A stretch of 35,613 nt of DNA from Mycolicibacterium sphagni (GTDB lineage Bacteria > Actinomycetota > Actinomycetes > Mycobacteriales > Mycobacteriaceae), in the NCBI RefSeq assembly GCF_002250655.1, contig NZ_NOZR01000039.1:1-35613 (forward strand). Direction: 5' to 3'. The notes beneath the pieces are model-generated. The model was given only the letters and a program-made list of their open reading frames with translations. It had not been told where the DNA came from and did not search any database. The translations under genes and the position numbers were made by a program. Of the stretch, positions 22,968 to 30,562 are shown one piece after another (position 1 is the first letter of the stretch; the number at the start of each line of letters is the position of its first letter).

Positions 22968-24071
22968 GTGACCGAGACATCCGATCTGTTGCAGGGGCCG
23001 CTGGAGAGCCAGCACCGCGAGCTGGGCGCCACCTTCGCGCCGTTCGGCGGTTGGCTGATGCCGGTGTCTTATGGCGGGACGGTCGGTGAGCACACCGCCA
23101 CCCGCGAGGCGGTCGGCTTGTTCGACGTCAGCCACTTGGGCAAGGCACTGGTGGTCGGCCCGGGTGCAGCGGAGTTCGTCAACTCGACACTGACCAACGA
23201 CCTGCGCCGGGTCGGTCCGGGCAAGGCGCAGTACACCCTGTGCTGCACCCCTGACGGCGGCGTCATCGACGACCTGATCGCCTACTACGTCAGCGACGAC
23301 GAGATTTTCCTGGTGCCCAACGCCTCGAACACCGCCGCCGTCGTAGACGCGTTGCAAGCGGCTGCCCCCCTTGGTATTTCGATCACCAACGAGCACCGCT
23401 CATATGCCGTCCTGGCCGTTCAGGGGCCACGGTCCACTGAGGTCTTGGCCGCGCTTGGGCTGCCCACCGACATGGACTACATGGGTTACGCCGACGCCAC
23501 CTACTCCGGTGTGCCGGTACGGGTGTGCCGCACGGGCTACACCGGCGAGCACGGCTACGAACTGCTGCCGCCGTGGGATTCCGCGCCGGTGGTTTTCGAC
23601 GCTCTCGTCGCCGAGGTCCAAGGCAAGGGTGGACAACTCGCCGGCCTGGGCGCCCGCGACACCCTGCGCACCGAGATGGGCTACCCGCTGCACGGCCACG
23701 AGCTGTCACTGGACATTTCACCGCTGCAGGCTCGCTGCGGTTGGGCCATCGGCTGGAAGAAGGACACATTCTGGGGCCGGGACGCGCTGCTGGCCGAGAA
23801 GGAGGCCGGCCCGCGCCGGCTCCTGCGCGGCTTGCGTGCCACCGGCCGCGGTGTGCTGCGCCCCGATCTGACAGTGCTCGACGGTGAACGGCCGGTGGGC
23901 ATCACCACGTCGGGCACGTTCTCGCCGACGCTGAAAGTCGGTATCGCCCTTGCCCTCATCGACGCCGACGCCGGTATCGAGGACGGCGCCCTGGTCAACG
24001 TCGACGTTCGCGGCCGCCCGCTCGAGTGCAAGGTAGTCAAGCCACCGTTCGTCGAGGTCAAAACTCGCTAG
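22968..24071 (+). CDS. gcvT: Aminomethyltransferase, glycine cleavage T protein GcvT
   Basis: Releases ammonia from the aminomethyl-lipoyl H protein and passes the methylene to tetrahydrofolate. The 367-residue protein begins at GTG 22968 (MTETSDLLQGPLESQHRELG), matching the M. tuberculosis protein; upstream in-frame codons overlap the palindrome and are not counted. Motifs: FGGWLMPVSYGGTVGEH, GLFDVSHLGK, the GGVIDDLIAYYV segment with the conserved Asp, GYTGEHGYELL, LGARDTLRTEMGYPLHGHEL and GVTTSGTFSPTL-like GITTSGTFSPTLKVG. It uses a lipoyl protein, tying it to LipA/LipB in this window. In M. tuberculosis an adenylyl cyclase gene (Rv2212) stands between pepB and gcvT; here there is only the 40-bp promoter gap. 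Confidence 0.93.
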   Translation: MTETSDLLQGPLESQHRELGATFAPFGGWLMPVSYGGTVGEHTATREAVGLFDVSHLGKALVVGPGAAEFVNSTLTNDLRRVGPGKAQYTLCCTPDGGVIDDLIAYYVSDDEIFLVPNASNTAAVVDALQAAAPLGISITNEHRSYAVLAVQGPRSTEVLAALGLPTDMDYMGYADATYSGVPVRVCRTGYTGEHGYELLPPWDSAPVVFDALVAEVQGKGGQLAGLGARDTLRTEMGYPLHGHELSLDISPLQARCGWAIGWKKDTFWGRDALLAEKEAGPRRLLRGLRATGRGVLRPDLTVLDGERPVGITTSGTFSPTLKVGIALALIDADAGIEDGALVNVDVRGRPLECKVVKPPFVEVKTR

Positions 24072-24081
24072 CGAGCCGGTC

Positions 24082-24087
24082 TACAAT
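24082..24087 (+). promoter_or_regulatory. Putative -10 element of leaderless ilvE
   Basis: TACAAT, 7 nt before ATG 24095 and 10 bp after the gcvT stop. This supports a leaderless ilvE transcript separate from gcvT and decides the start codon. Confidence 0.55.
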
Positions 24088-24094
24088 TCCACCT

Positions 24095-25201
24095 ATGACG
24101 AACGGCCCCCTCGAGTTCACGGTTGAGCGCAACGCAAATCCGGCGAGCGACGAGGTACGGGCACACATTCTGGCCGATCCGGGCTTCGGTCGTTTCCACA
24201 CCGATCACATGGTCTCGGTGCTCTACACCGACGAACTGGGTTGGCACGACGCCCGCGTCGTGCCGTACGGCCCGATCGAGCTGGATCCTTCAGCCATCGT
24301 CCTGCACTACGCGCAGGAGATCTTCGAGGGTCTCAAGGCCTACCGCTGGGCGGACGGATCGATCGTGTCGTTCCGCCCCGAGGCCAATGCCGCGCGGCTG
24401 CGCGCATCGGCGCGCCGGCTGGCCATCCCGGAGCTTCCCGAGGAACTGTTCGTCAACTCGCTGCGCCAGCTGATCGCCGTCGACGATGGGTGGGTGCCGC
24501 CCGCGGGCGGCGAAGCGTCGCTGTACCTGCGGCCGTTCGTGATCGCCACCGAGCCCGGCCTCGGTGTACGGCCTTCCTCGGAATACCGCTACCTGGTGAT
24601 CGCCTCACCGGCCGGCGCCTACTTCAAGGGCGGCATCAAACCGGTCAGCGTGTGGCTGTCCACCGAGTACGTGCGGGCCAGCCCGGGCGGCACCGGTGCG
24701 GCGAAGTTCGGCGGCAACTACGCGGCCTCGCTGCTGGCGCAGGCCGAAGCCGCCGAGCACGGCTGCGACCAGGTCGTCTGGCTCGATGCCATCGAGCGCC
24801 GCTTCATCGAGGAGATGGGCGGGATGAACCTGTTCTTCGTCTTCGGTAGTGGCGGCTCTGCAAGGCTGGTCACCCCGGAGCTGTCGGGCTCACTGCTGCC
24901 CGGCATCACCCGCGATTCGCTGCTGCAATTGGCCAGCGACGCCGGCTTCGCCGTCGAGGAACGCAAGATCGACGTCGAGGAATGGCGTAAGGGTGCGGCC
25001 GCCGGTGAGATCACCGAGGTGTTCGCCTGCGGCACCGCCGCGGTCATCACCCCGGTCTCGCACGTCAAATTCGGTGACGGGGAGTTCACCATCGCCGACG
25101 GCCAGCCCGGTGAGGTGACAATGGCGTTGCGCGACACCCTCACTGGCATCCAGCGCGGCACCTTCGCCGACACACACGGGTGGATGGCCCGGCTCAGCTA
25201 G
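24095..25201 (+). CDS. ilvE: Branched-chain amino acid aminotransferase IlvE
   Basis: PLP-dependent fold-type IV aminotransferase that interconverts Leu, Ile and Val with their 2-oxo acids; in mycobacteria it can also form methionine from ketomethiobutyrate. ATG 24095 gives 368 residues, the same length as the M. tuberculosis enzyme, and lies 7 nt after TACAAT; the ORF extends further upstream into gcvT but without family sequence. The PLP lysine is Lys204 in GTGAAKFGGNYAASL. Other family motifs are LHYAQEIFEGLKAYRW, YLRPFVIATEPGLGV, EEMGGMNLFFV and ITEVFACGTAAVITPV. The stop shares CTAG with convergent cobS. Confidence 0.96.
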   Translation: MTNGPLEFTVERNANPASDEVRAHILADPGFGRFHTDHMVSVLYTDELGWHDARVVPYGPIELDPSAIVLHYAQEIFEGLKAYRWADGSIVSFRPEANAARLRASARRLAIPELPEELFVNSLRQLIAVDDGWVPPAGGEASLYLRPFVIATEPGLGVRPSSEYRYLVIASPAGAYFKGGIKPVSVWLSTEYVRASPGGTGAAKFGGNYAASLLAQAEAAEHGCDQVVWLDAIERRFIEEMGGMNLFFVFGSGGSARLVTPELSGSLLPGITRDSLLQLASDAGFAVEERKIDVEEWRKGAAAGEITEVFACGTAAVITPVSHVKFGDGEFTIADGQPGEVTMALRDTLTGIQRGTFADTHGWMARLS

Positions 25202-25944
25202 CTACGTACAAGCAGGCCGATGATCACCAGTGTCGTGGTCAGTTCGATGACCGCACCCAGCACGTCACCGGTGATACCGCCGAAGCGGCGGGCGCAGTGG
25301 GTCACCAGGATCGTCGCCACCGCGAGCGCGGCCAGCACCACCAGCGGTCCCTGCCACAGCCGGGGGGTCGCCACGGTCGCGAGCCCGGCGACCAGCAACC
25401 CCCATATGAAGACCACCGGCAGCGGCTGGCTGCCGGCGACCCGCTCACCCAGCACGCTGCCGGTGGCCGCCGACACCCCGCGCCGGCAGGCCAGCACCGC
25501 GGCCACCCGGCCGGCGGCCAGCGCGGTGACGATCGCGAGTAACCCGGTCGGCCAAGGCGGTACCGCGGCGAACGCCAACGCTTGTGCGGAGATCACAACG
25601 ACGACGGCCGCGACCCCGAAGGGACCCGCCGTGCCGCCACGCATCACCTGCAGCGCGCGCTCCGGTGGTCCGTAACAGCCCAGAGCGTCGACCGTGTCCG
25701 AGAGGCCGTCGATGTGTAGGCCCCGGGTAGCGAGCAGCAGGACGGCGACGGCGAGCACCCCGGCGAGCGGGCTGTGCGTGCCGAAGGCCCAGCCGCCCGC
25801 CCACACCGCCGCGGCGGCCAGCGCCCCCAGTGTCGCCCCGACCAGCGGCAGTGCCGTCATCGTGGAACGGCCGACCGCCGCACCCCGCAGCGGAACGGGC
25901 AATACCGTTCCGAACGCGAAAGCCGTTGCCAGCGAACGGATCAC
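25198..25944 (-). CDS. cobS: Adenosylcobinamide-GDP ribazoletransferase CobS (cobalamin synthase)
   Basis: Integral membrane enzyme that joins adenosylcobinamide-GDP to alpha-ribazole, the last step of nucleotide-loop assembly. GTG 25944 gives 248 residues (MIRSLATAFAFGTVLPVPL) and starts 2 bp after the cobT stop. The family's acidic signature is present as TRGLHIDGLSDTVDALGCYG, followed by ERALQVMRGGTAGPFG; the rest is six to seven hydrophobic helices, ending GGITGDVLGAVIELTTT. It is the last gene of a probable DUF3043-cobU-cobT-cobS transcription unit. Its stop overlaps that of ilvE on CTAG. Confidence 0.93.
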   Translation of the reverse strand: MIRSLATAFAFGTVLPVPLRGAAVGRSTMTALPLVGATLGALAAAAVWAGGWAFGTHSPLAGVLAVAVLLLATRGLHIDGLSDTVDALGCYGPPERALQVMRGGTAGPFGVAAVVVVISAQALAFAAVPPWPTGLLAIVTALAAGRVAAVLACRRGVSAATGSVLGERVAGSQPLPVVFIWGLLVAGLATVATPRLWQGPLVVLAALAVATILVTHCARRFGGITGDVLGAVIELTTTLVIIGLLVRS

Positions 25945-25946
25945 GA

Positions 25947-26996
25947 TCAGTCCGGCGCCCGATCGGACACGCCCGCGCCTTCGAAGGTGGCCATCGACGC
26001 CAGTGTCGCCACCGCGGCCCGCAACACCGGGAGCGCCACCGCGGCGCCGGTGCCCTCGCCGAGGCGCAGGCCCAGATCGATGATCGGTACCAACTCCAAG
26101 TGGGCCAGTGCCAGCGTGTGCGCGGGCTCGGTCGACCGGTGACCCGCCTGCCACCAGGCCCGCGCGCCCGGTGCCAGCCGGTCGGCGACCAGTGCGGCGG
26201 CGGTCACCACGACGCCGTCGAGCAGCAGGGGAGTGCGGCGCACCGCGGCCTGCGCGCAGAAACCGGCCATCGCGGCCAGGTCCGCGCCGCCGCAGGTGCG
26301 CAACAAGGCGACCGGGTCGGCACGATGGTGACGGGCCCGGAACATGGCGTCGCGCACCGCGGCGGTCTTGCGTACCCATGCCGCATCGTCGATCCCAGTG
26401 CCGCGACCCACCACGGCAACCGGCTCGGTGTCGGTCAGCGTCGCGATCAATGCCGTGGCCGCAGTGGTGTTCCCGATGCCCATGTCGCCGGCGATCAGCA
26501 GGTCGGCCCCGGCGTCCACCTCGTCATCGGCCAGCTGTCGGCCCGCCTCCAGCGCGGCGATCACCTCGTCGGCACTCAGCGCGTCCTCCACCGCGATGTT
26601 CCCGCTGGAGCGACGGACTTTGTGGGCGCCGATGGCCTCGGACAGCGGCTCGTCGCTGTCCACGGCGATGTCGACCACCCGCACCGACGCGCCGGCGATA
26701 CCGGCCAGCACGTTGATCGCGGCGCCGCCGGCGTCGATGTTGGCCACCATCTGCGCGGTGACTTCCGGCGGGTATGCCGACACGCCTGTGCGTGCCACGC
26801 CGTGGTCGCCGGCGAACACCACAACTCTCGCATGTTCGAATTGCTTTGGCGGACAAAGTCCTTGGCAACCAGACACCCACACCGACAGATCCTCGAGACG
26901 GCCGAGCGCGCCGGTCGGCTTGGTGAGGATGTCCTGCCGCCGCTGCGCCGCCGCGGCCGCCCGATAGTCCGGTGGGGTGATCTCGGGAAAGTCCAT
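25947..26996 (-). CDS. cobT: Nicotinate-nucleotide--dimethylbenzimidazole phosphoribosyltransferase CobT
   Basis: Makes alpha-ribazole phosphate from nicotinate mononucleotide and the lower-ligand base, supplying the substrate used by CobS. The 349-residue protein shows LTKPTGALGRLEDL near the N-terminus, VVVFAGDHGVARTGVSAYP, DMGIGNTTAATAL and the catalytic Glu314 in LGLRLGEGTGAAVALP. ATG 26996 overlaps the cobU stop by one base (TGATG), indicating coupled translation. A cobalamin riboswitch was not seen in the short leader of the unit. Confidence 0.95.
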   Translation of the reverse strand: MDFPEITPPDYRAAAAAQRRQDILTKPTGALGRLEDLSVWVSGCQGLCPPKQFEHARVVVFAGDHGVARTGVSAYPPEVTAQMVANIDAGGAAINVLAGIAGASVRVVDIAVDSDEPLSEAIGAHKVRRSSGNIAVEDALSADEVIAALEAGRQLADDEVDAGADLLIAGDMGIGNTTAATALIATLTDTEPVAVVGRGTGIDDAAWVRKTAAVRDAMFRARHHRADPVALLRTCGGADLAAMAGFCAQAAVRRTPLLLDGVVVTAAALVADRLAPGARAWWQAGHRSTEPAHTLALAHLELVPIIDLGLRLGEGTGAAVALPVLRAAVATLASMATFEGAGVSDRAPD

Positions 26997-27523
26997 CAGT
27001 TCGAAGCCTTCGTCGGTTTGACCCAGACCGGCAGTCCCGCAACCACCAGGACCACCTGCTCACAGCACTGGGCGAGTCGTTGGTTGAGTGTGCCGAGCTC
27101 ATCTGTGAAGCGCCTGCCAGAGGCAGTTGCCGACACCACCGTCAACCCCACCTCCGGGCTGACCAAGGCCAGCGGAGCGGTGAATCCGTCCACGGCGCTC
27201 ACCAGCTCGTCGATGTCGGCGGCCACCGAGCCGCCGTCCCAACCTCGGCGGTCCAGTGCGGCGGTCAGCCAGCCGCCCAGATCGTCGACCAGGGTGGCGT
27301 TGTGCGGGTCGTCGCGCAAAACTGCTGCCACATCGGTGGTTTCGGCGGTGCTCCAGGATGCGGGCCTGCGGCTGCGGTGCTCGGCCACCCGCGCTGCCCA
27401 GGACCGATCGGCATCGGCGCCCGCGCCGGTCGCGACGTAGCGGACGGAGGAATCGCCGGCCATGATCTCCTCAGCCCATCGTGACTTGCCCGACCTGATT
27501 CCGCCGAGCACCAGCGTGCGCAC
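26996..27523 (-). CDS. cobU: Adenosylcobinamide kinase / adenosylcobinamide-phosphate guanylyltransferase CobU
   Basis: Phosphorylates and then guanylylates adenosylcobinamide, the substrate side of CobS. GTG 27523 begins MRTLVLGGIRSGKSRWAEEI with the P-loop GGIRSGKS at residues 8-15; the longer ORF start at 27616 lies within the preceding gene and lacks family sequence. VRYVATGAGADAD, the guanylylation region VAEHRSRRPASW with His, and ATLVDDLGGWL follow. Length 175 residues is normal for CobU. In M. tuberculosis cobU lies far away (Rv0254c), so a complete cobU-cobT-cobS cluster here is a difference in layout. It starts 13 bp after the DUF3043 gene. Confidence 0.93.
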   Translation of the reverse strand: MRTLVLGGIRSGKSRWAEEIMAGDSSVRYVATGAGADADRSWAARVAEHRSRRPASWSTAETTDVAAVLRDDPHNATLVDDLGGWLTAALDRRGWDGGSVAADIDELVSAVDGFTAPLALVSPEVGLTVVSATASGRRFTDELGTLNQRLAQCCEQVVLVVAGLPVWVKPTKASN

Positions 27524-27536
27524 GCGTCGGATCGGC

Positions 27537-28184
27537 TCAGACGACCTTGGCGCCGCGCTCGACCCGAGGTCGCGGCGCGCGCATACGGCGAATCTGAGAT
27601 GCCCGGCCCGCGGCATACATCCCGAGCTTGAACGCGCCTTCGGCGTTGTCGGGGAATTTGGCGTTGACCGCCTTGTTGACCTTGCGGCCCAACAGAACTC
27701 CGTCGAGGCCCATGATCACCATCAACACCAGCATCGCCGGGGAGATGAACAACTGGACCTGCGGCACCGCGAGCATCACGAAGATCAAGCCCAGCGCCGC
27801 GGGCATGAACAGCCCGAGCACATTGCGCCGCGAGTCGACGATGTCGCGGGCGTAGCGGCGCACGGGCCCCTGGTCGCGGGGGAGCAGGTAGGCCTCTTCG
27901 CCGGACATCATCCGCTCACGGCGCTCGTTCATCGAGGCGCGGCGTTGCTCCTTGTCCGCGCGGCGCTCCTCCTTGGTCAGGGTGGCGCGCATCTCCTTGC
28001 GGCGCTTGCGTGCCTCGGCCGACGTCATCGGCGCCGGAGCCACCGGCCCGCGACGCTTGGCGGACTCGTTGCGCTTGGGGGTGGGCTTGCCCTTAGGCGC
28101 AGTCGTACCCGCAGCGACGGCTTGCTCGTCGGCCTCCACCGGTTCGACGTCGCCTTCGTCCTTCTTGCGGCCCAGCAGCTTCAC
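27537..28184 (-). CDS. DUF3043 membrane protein (Rv2206-like)
   Basis: A 215-residue protein starting at GTG 28184 (MKLLGRKKDEGD), the same first residues as the M. tuberculosis homologue; the ORF is open further upstream but runs through the glycerate kinase gene. The N-terminal 120 residues are charged and disordered, with KGKPTPKRNESAKRRGPVAPAPMT and a long Arg/Lys/Glu helix. A membrane hairpin follows (LGLFMPAALGLIFVMLAVPQ, then ISPAMLVLMVIMGLDGVLLG), then GMYAAGRASQIRRMRAPRPRVERG. Function is unknown. It heads the cobUTS unit and has a leaderless promoter layout overlapping that of divergent glycerate kinase. Confidence 0.88.
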   Translation of the reverse strand: MKLLGRKKDEGDVEPVEADEQAVAAGTTAPKGKPTPKRNESAKRRGPVAPAPMTSAEARKRRKEMRATLTKEERRADKEQRRASMNERRERMMSGEEAYLLPRDQGPVRRYARDIVDSRRNVLGLFMPAALGLIFVMLAVPQVQLFISPAMLVLMVIMGLDGVLLGRKVNKAVNAKFPDNAEGAFKLGMYAAGRASQIRRMRAPRPRVERGAKVV

Positions 28185-28191
28185 GCGTGCC

Positions 28192-28201
28192 AGGTTACCC
28201 T
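28192..28201. promoter_or_regulatory. Overlapping divergent -10 elements (DUF3043 / glycerate kinase)
   Basis: The 10-bp AGGTTACCCT contains TAACCT on the minus strand (28197-28192), 7 nt from GTG 28184, and TACCCT on the plus strand (28196-28201), 6 nt from ATG 28208. The two hexamers share the central TA step. Both genes are therefore predicted leaderless, with start codons only 23 bp apart. Confidence 0.6.
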
Positions 28202-28207
28202 GCAGGA

Positions 28208-29263
28208 ATGCGGGTGCTGATCGCGCCGGACTGTTACGGCGACAGCCTGACCGCCGTCGAAGCCGCCCAGTCCATCGCCGCGGGTTGGTCCCAGGCCCGG
28301 CCCTCCGACGTGCTGACCCTGGCGCCGCAGTCCGATGGCGGTCCCGGCTTCGTCGGTGTGCTGGCCAGCCGCCTCGGCGAGGTACGCCGCGCCCGGGTTT
28401 GCGGCCCCCTGGCCGACGAGGTCCACGCCGAATGGGTGTACGACGGCGTGACCAAGACGGCCTACATCGAATGCGCGCAGGCCTGCGGCCTGGCTCTGCT
28501 GGGCGGACCACCCACCCCGGATACCGCGGTCGCCGCCCACAGTCGCGGGGTGGGCCAGCTGGTCGGCGCCGCGCTCGACGCTGGTGCGGACACCATCGTC
28601 GTCGGTCTGGGCGGCAGCTCCTGCACCGACGGCGGGCGCGGGCTCATCGAGGCGCTCGGCGGGCTGGCGCAGGCCCGAGAGAAGCTGACCGGCGTCGATC
28701 TGATCGTCGCCACCGACGTCGAACATCCGCTGCTGGGGCCCATGGGTGCGGCCCGGATCTTCGGCCCCCAGAAAGGCGCCGAGCCGGCCACCGTCGAGCT
28801 TCTCGAACAGCGGATGACGGCGTGGGCGGCTGAACTTGACGCGCTGGCCGGCGACCCGGTCAGCCCCCTCTCTGGGGCCGGAGCGGCCGGGGGACTGGGT
28901 GCCGCGCTGCTGGCGCTGGGCGGGCGGCGCGAGTCCGGGGCGGCCGTCATCGCCGAATACACCGCGCTGGCCGACGACATCGCGGCGGCTGATGTCATCG
29001 TCACCGGTGAGGGCCGGTTCGACGACCAGTCGCTGCACGGGAAGGTGGTCAGCGCCCTGGCCGGCGGCGCCAGAGCCCGCGGCGTGCCGGTGCTGGTGCT
29101 GGCCGGGCAGGTCACGCTCGAGCCGGCCGTGCTGGTTGAGGCGGGAATCACCGCGGCCCACGCGATCGCCGACTACGCCGGCTCGGTGCAGGCCGCCATG
29201 GACGACGCCGCCAACCAGCTCACCGGGCTGGCCCGCAAGACCGCGGCCGGCCTGGCCGGCTGA
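28208..29263 (+). CDS. Glycerate 2-kinase family protein
   Basis: ATP-dependent kinase of the GlxK/GarK family that phosphorylates glycerate, feeding it into lower glycolysis. ATG 28208 gives 351 residues beginning MRVLIAPDCYGDSLTAVEAA, equivalent to the family's xxPDSFKxSLSA motif but with Tyr-Gly in place of Phe-Lys. Further motifs are LAPQSDGGPGFV, VVGLGGSSCTDGGRGLIEALGG, ARIFGPQKGA and VTGEGRFDDQSLHGKV. M. tuberculosis has an orthologue in the same position. A TACCCT -10 six nt upstream and no ribosome site suggest a leaderless transcript. The replaced lysine in the first motif may matter for substrate specificity. Confidence 0.88.
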   Translation: MRVLIAPDCYGDSLTAVEAAQSIAAGWSQARPSDVLTLAPQSDGGPGFVGVLASRLGEVRRARVCGPLADEVHAEWVYDGVTKTAYIECAQACGLALLGGPPTPDTAVAAHSRGVGQLVGAALDAGADTIVVGLGGSSCTDGGRGLIEALGGLAQAREKLTGVDLIVATDVEHPLLGPMGAARIFGPQKGAEPATVELLEQRMTAWAAELDALAGDPVSPLSGAGAAGGLGAALLALGGRRESGAAVIAEYTALADDIAAADVIVTGEGRFDDQSLHGKVVSALAGGARARGVPVLVLAGQVTLEPAVLVEAGITAAHAIADYAGSVQAAMDDAANQLTGLARKTAAGLAG

Positions 29264-29287
29264 CTCGGGAATACGGCCAGGACAAGG

Positions 29288-29293
29288 TACCGT
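29288..29293 (+). promoter_or_regulatory. Putative -10 element of the Fe-S carrier gene
   Basis: TACCGT lies 50 nt before ATG 29343. The predicted start near 29300 abuts a small inverted repeat (GTGGG 29301-29305 / CCCAC 29313-29317), which could be a leader hairpin or an operator. AAGGGAGA at 29331-29338 is the ribosome site. Confidence 0.35.
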
Positions 29294-29342
29294 TGACGAA
29301 GTGGGTTTAATCCCCACAAACATCTGCTTTAAGGGAGACGCA

Positions 29343-29708
29343 ATGACTGTTTCCGATCAGTCGACCGAGACCACGACCGAGACCCACGGCGCGGTACTGA
29401 CCGACGCCGCGGCCGCGAAGGCCAAGGCGCTGTTGGACCAGGAGGGCCGCGACGACCTGGCGCTGCGGATCGCCGTGCAGCCGGGCGGCTGCGCCGGCCT
29501 GCGCTACAACCTGTTCTTCGACGACCGCACCCTCGATGGTGACCTGACCACTGAGTTCGGCGGTGTCAACCTGACCGTCGACCGGATGAGCGCTCCCTAC
29601 ATCCAGGGCGCCACGATCGACTTCGTCGACACCATCGAGAAGCAGGGCTTCACGATCGACAACCCCAACGCCACCGGCTCCTGCGCCTGCGGCGACTCGT
29701 TCAACTGA
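29343..29708 (+). CDS. A-type iron-sulfur carrier (HesB/IscA/ErpA family)
   Basis: A 121-residue Fe-S assembly carrier that delivers clusters to apo-proteins. The three ligand cysteines are Cys50 (QPGGCAGLRYNLFF) and Cys114/Cys116 (GSCACGDSFN at the C-terminus), in the invariant C-x(n)-CxC pattern. Start ATG 29343 follows AAGGGAGA by 4-5 nt. The M. tuberculosis orthologue (Rv2204c) lies in the same neighbourhood. LipA, encoded in this window, has two [4Fe-4S] clusters and is a plausible client, but that is inference. A strong hairpin follows the stop. Confidence 0.93.
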   Translation: MTVSDQSTETTTETHGAVLTDAAAAKAKALLDQEGRDDLALRIAVQPGGCAGLRYNLFFDDRTLDGDLTTEFGGVNLTVDRMSAPYIQGATIDFVDTIEKQGFTIDNPNATGSCACGDSFN

Positions 29709-29734
29709 ACAAGTAGCTTTCCGCTCGTCCTGCC

Positions 29735-29766
29735 AGCGGCCGTCCAGTCAGTACTGGGCGGCCGTT
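29735..29766. terminator. Bidirectional terminator hairpin between convergent genes
   Basis: CGGCCGTCCAGT (29737-29748) pairs with ACTGGGCGGCCG (29753-29764) around a 4-nt loop: 12 bp with one G-U pair, extendable by two more. No T-run. It lies 28 nt past the Fe-S carrier stop, and its right arm encodes the last codons of the convergent membrane-protein gene. Confidence 0.65.
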
Positions 29767-30386
29767 CGCAATAGATACGAGCACACCAGCAACTGATTGC
29801 CCTGACGCAGCAGCTGCGCCACGCCTTGCTCCGAACCGCGGTTGCCGCGCGCGGACGTCGACGCCACCTTCATCGTGAACAAAACCTGGGCCTGGTAGTT
29901 CGACCAGGGCACGATCGCGTCGATCGACGTCACCTCGGCGCCCGAGAACTGCCTGCGGAACGCGTCGCTTGCCAGCCTGGCCAGCGCCAGATCCGACTTG
30001 CGGTCCTTGACCCCGTCGAACATGCCACACAGGTTGTTGCGCGCGATGGTCTCGGTGTCGCCCTTGGACAGCGCCGTCAGATAGTTCGCGATCGCCGACT
30101 TGGCGTTCGCCTCGGTGAACCCGCCCGCGGCCGTCGTCGCGGAGCCGCCGCCGCGGATGATCAGGACTCCTGCCACGGCGACACCCACCAGCACCAGCGC
30201 GACCAGGCTCAGCCACAGCCCCAGACGTCGCCGCGGCTTGGGCGGATACGGCACCGGCGGCGGCAGCGCCCCCGGGTAGACGCCGGGGTAGGGGCCGGTG
30301 GGATACGGTTCGGCGTACGGCGGTGGCCCAGGAATGGGTTGACCATCGGCCCCGACCTGCTGGTGTGGCGGAATCGGGCCAGCCAT
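29748..30386 (-). CDS. Proline-rich single-pass membrane protein (Rv2203-like)
   Basis: A 212-residue protein. ATG 30386 (MAGPIPPHQQVGADGQPIPG) follows AGGGAGA by about 8 nt, so it is preferred to the start at 30428. Residues 1-52 are rich in Pro, Tyr and Gly (PYPTGPYPGVYPGALPPP), then RRRLG, one membrane helix (LWLSLVALVLVGVAVAGVLII) and an outside domain of about 140 residues with a Cys in NNLCGMFDGVKDRK and another near the end (LLVCSYLLRT) that could pair. The outside domain looks like the NTF2-like modules common in mycobacterial envelope proteins, which is a guess from pattern. Function unknown. It diverges from adoK, as in M. tuberculosis. Confidence 0.82.
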   Translation of the reverse strand: MAGPIPPHQQVGADGQPIPGPPPYAEPYPTGPYPGVYPGALPPPVPYPPKPRRRLGLWLSLVALVLVGVAVAGVLIIRGGGSATTAAGGFTEANAKSAIANYLTALSKGDTETIARNNLCGMFDGVKDRKSDLALARLASDAFRRQFSGAEVTSIDAIVPWSNYQAQVLFTMKVASTSARGNRGSEQGVAQLLRQGNQLLVCSYLLRTAAQY

Positions 30387-30439
30387 CGATAAGTCTCCCT
30401 GGGATCTGGAGGCCGAAACTTCAAGCACCCGTCGCAGCG

Positions 30440-30455
30440 GGGCCGATGCCGGCCC
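30440..30455. repeat. Inverted repeat in the leader region of the proline-rich protein gene
   Basis: GGGCCG and CGGCCC flank a 4-bp ATGC. The repeat is just downstream (minus strand) of the only AT-rich patch in the gap (CATATAGT at 30455-30462), so it would lie near the 5' end of the transcript and could be an operator or a leader hairpin. Confidence 0.35.
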
Positions 30456-30519
30456 ATATAGTCGGCTCTTGTAGGCAGGCTAGCGCACCCACGTTAATGA
30501 ACCGGCGGCGTCGCCCGGG

Positions 30520-30525
30520 TACGGT
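30520..30525 (+). promoter_or_regulatory. Putative -10 element of adoK
   Basis: TACGGT fits TANNNT and would place the transcription start near 30532, about 30 nt before GTG 30563. The inverted repeat CTAGT/ACTAG (30529-30541, 3-bp spacer) falls right on the predicted start, a possible operator. Confidence 0.35.
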
Positions 30526-30562
30526 TGGCTAGTCCCACTAGTGAATGAAGGGCGGACGCTTC

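Noticed and set aside
28185..28207. Cobalamin riboswitch ahead of the DUF3043-cobUTS unit
   Set aside because: Only 23 bp separate the divergent start codons.
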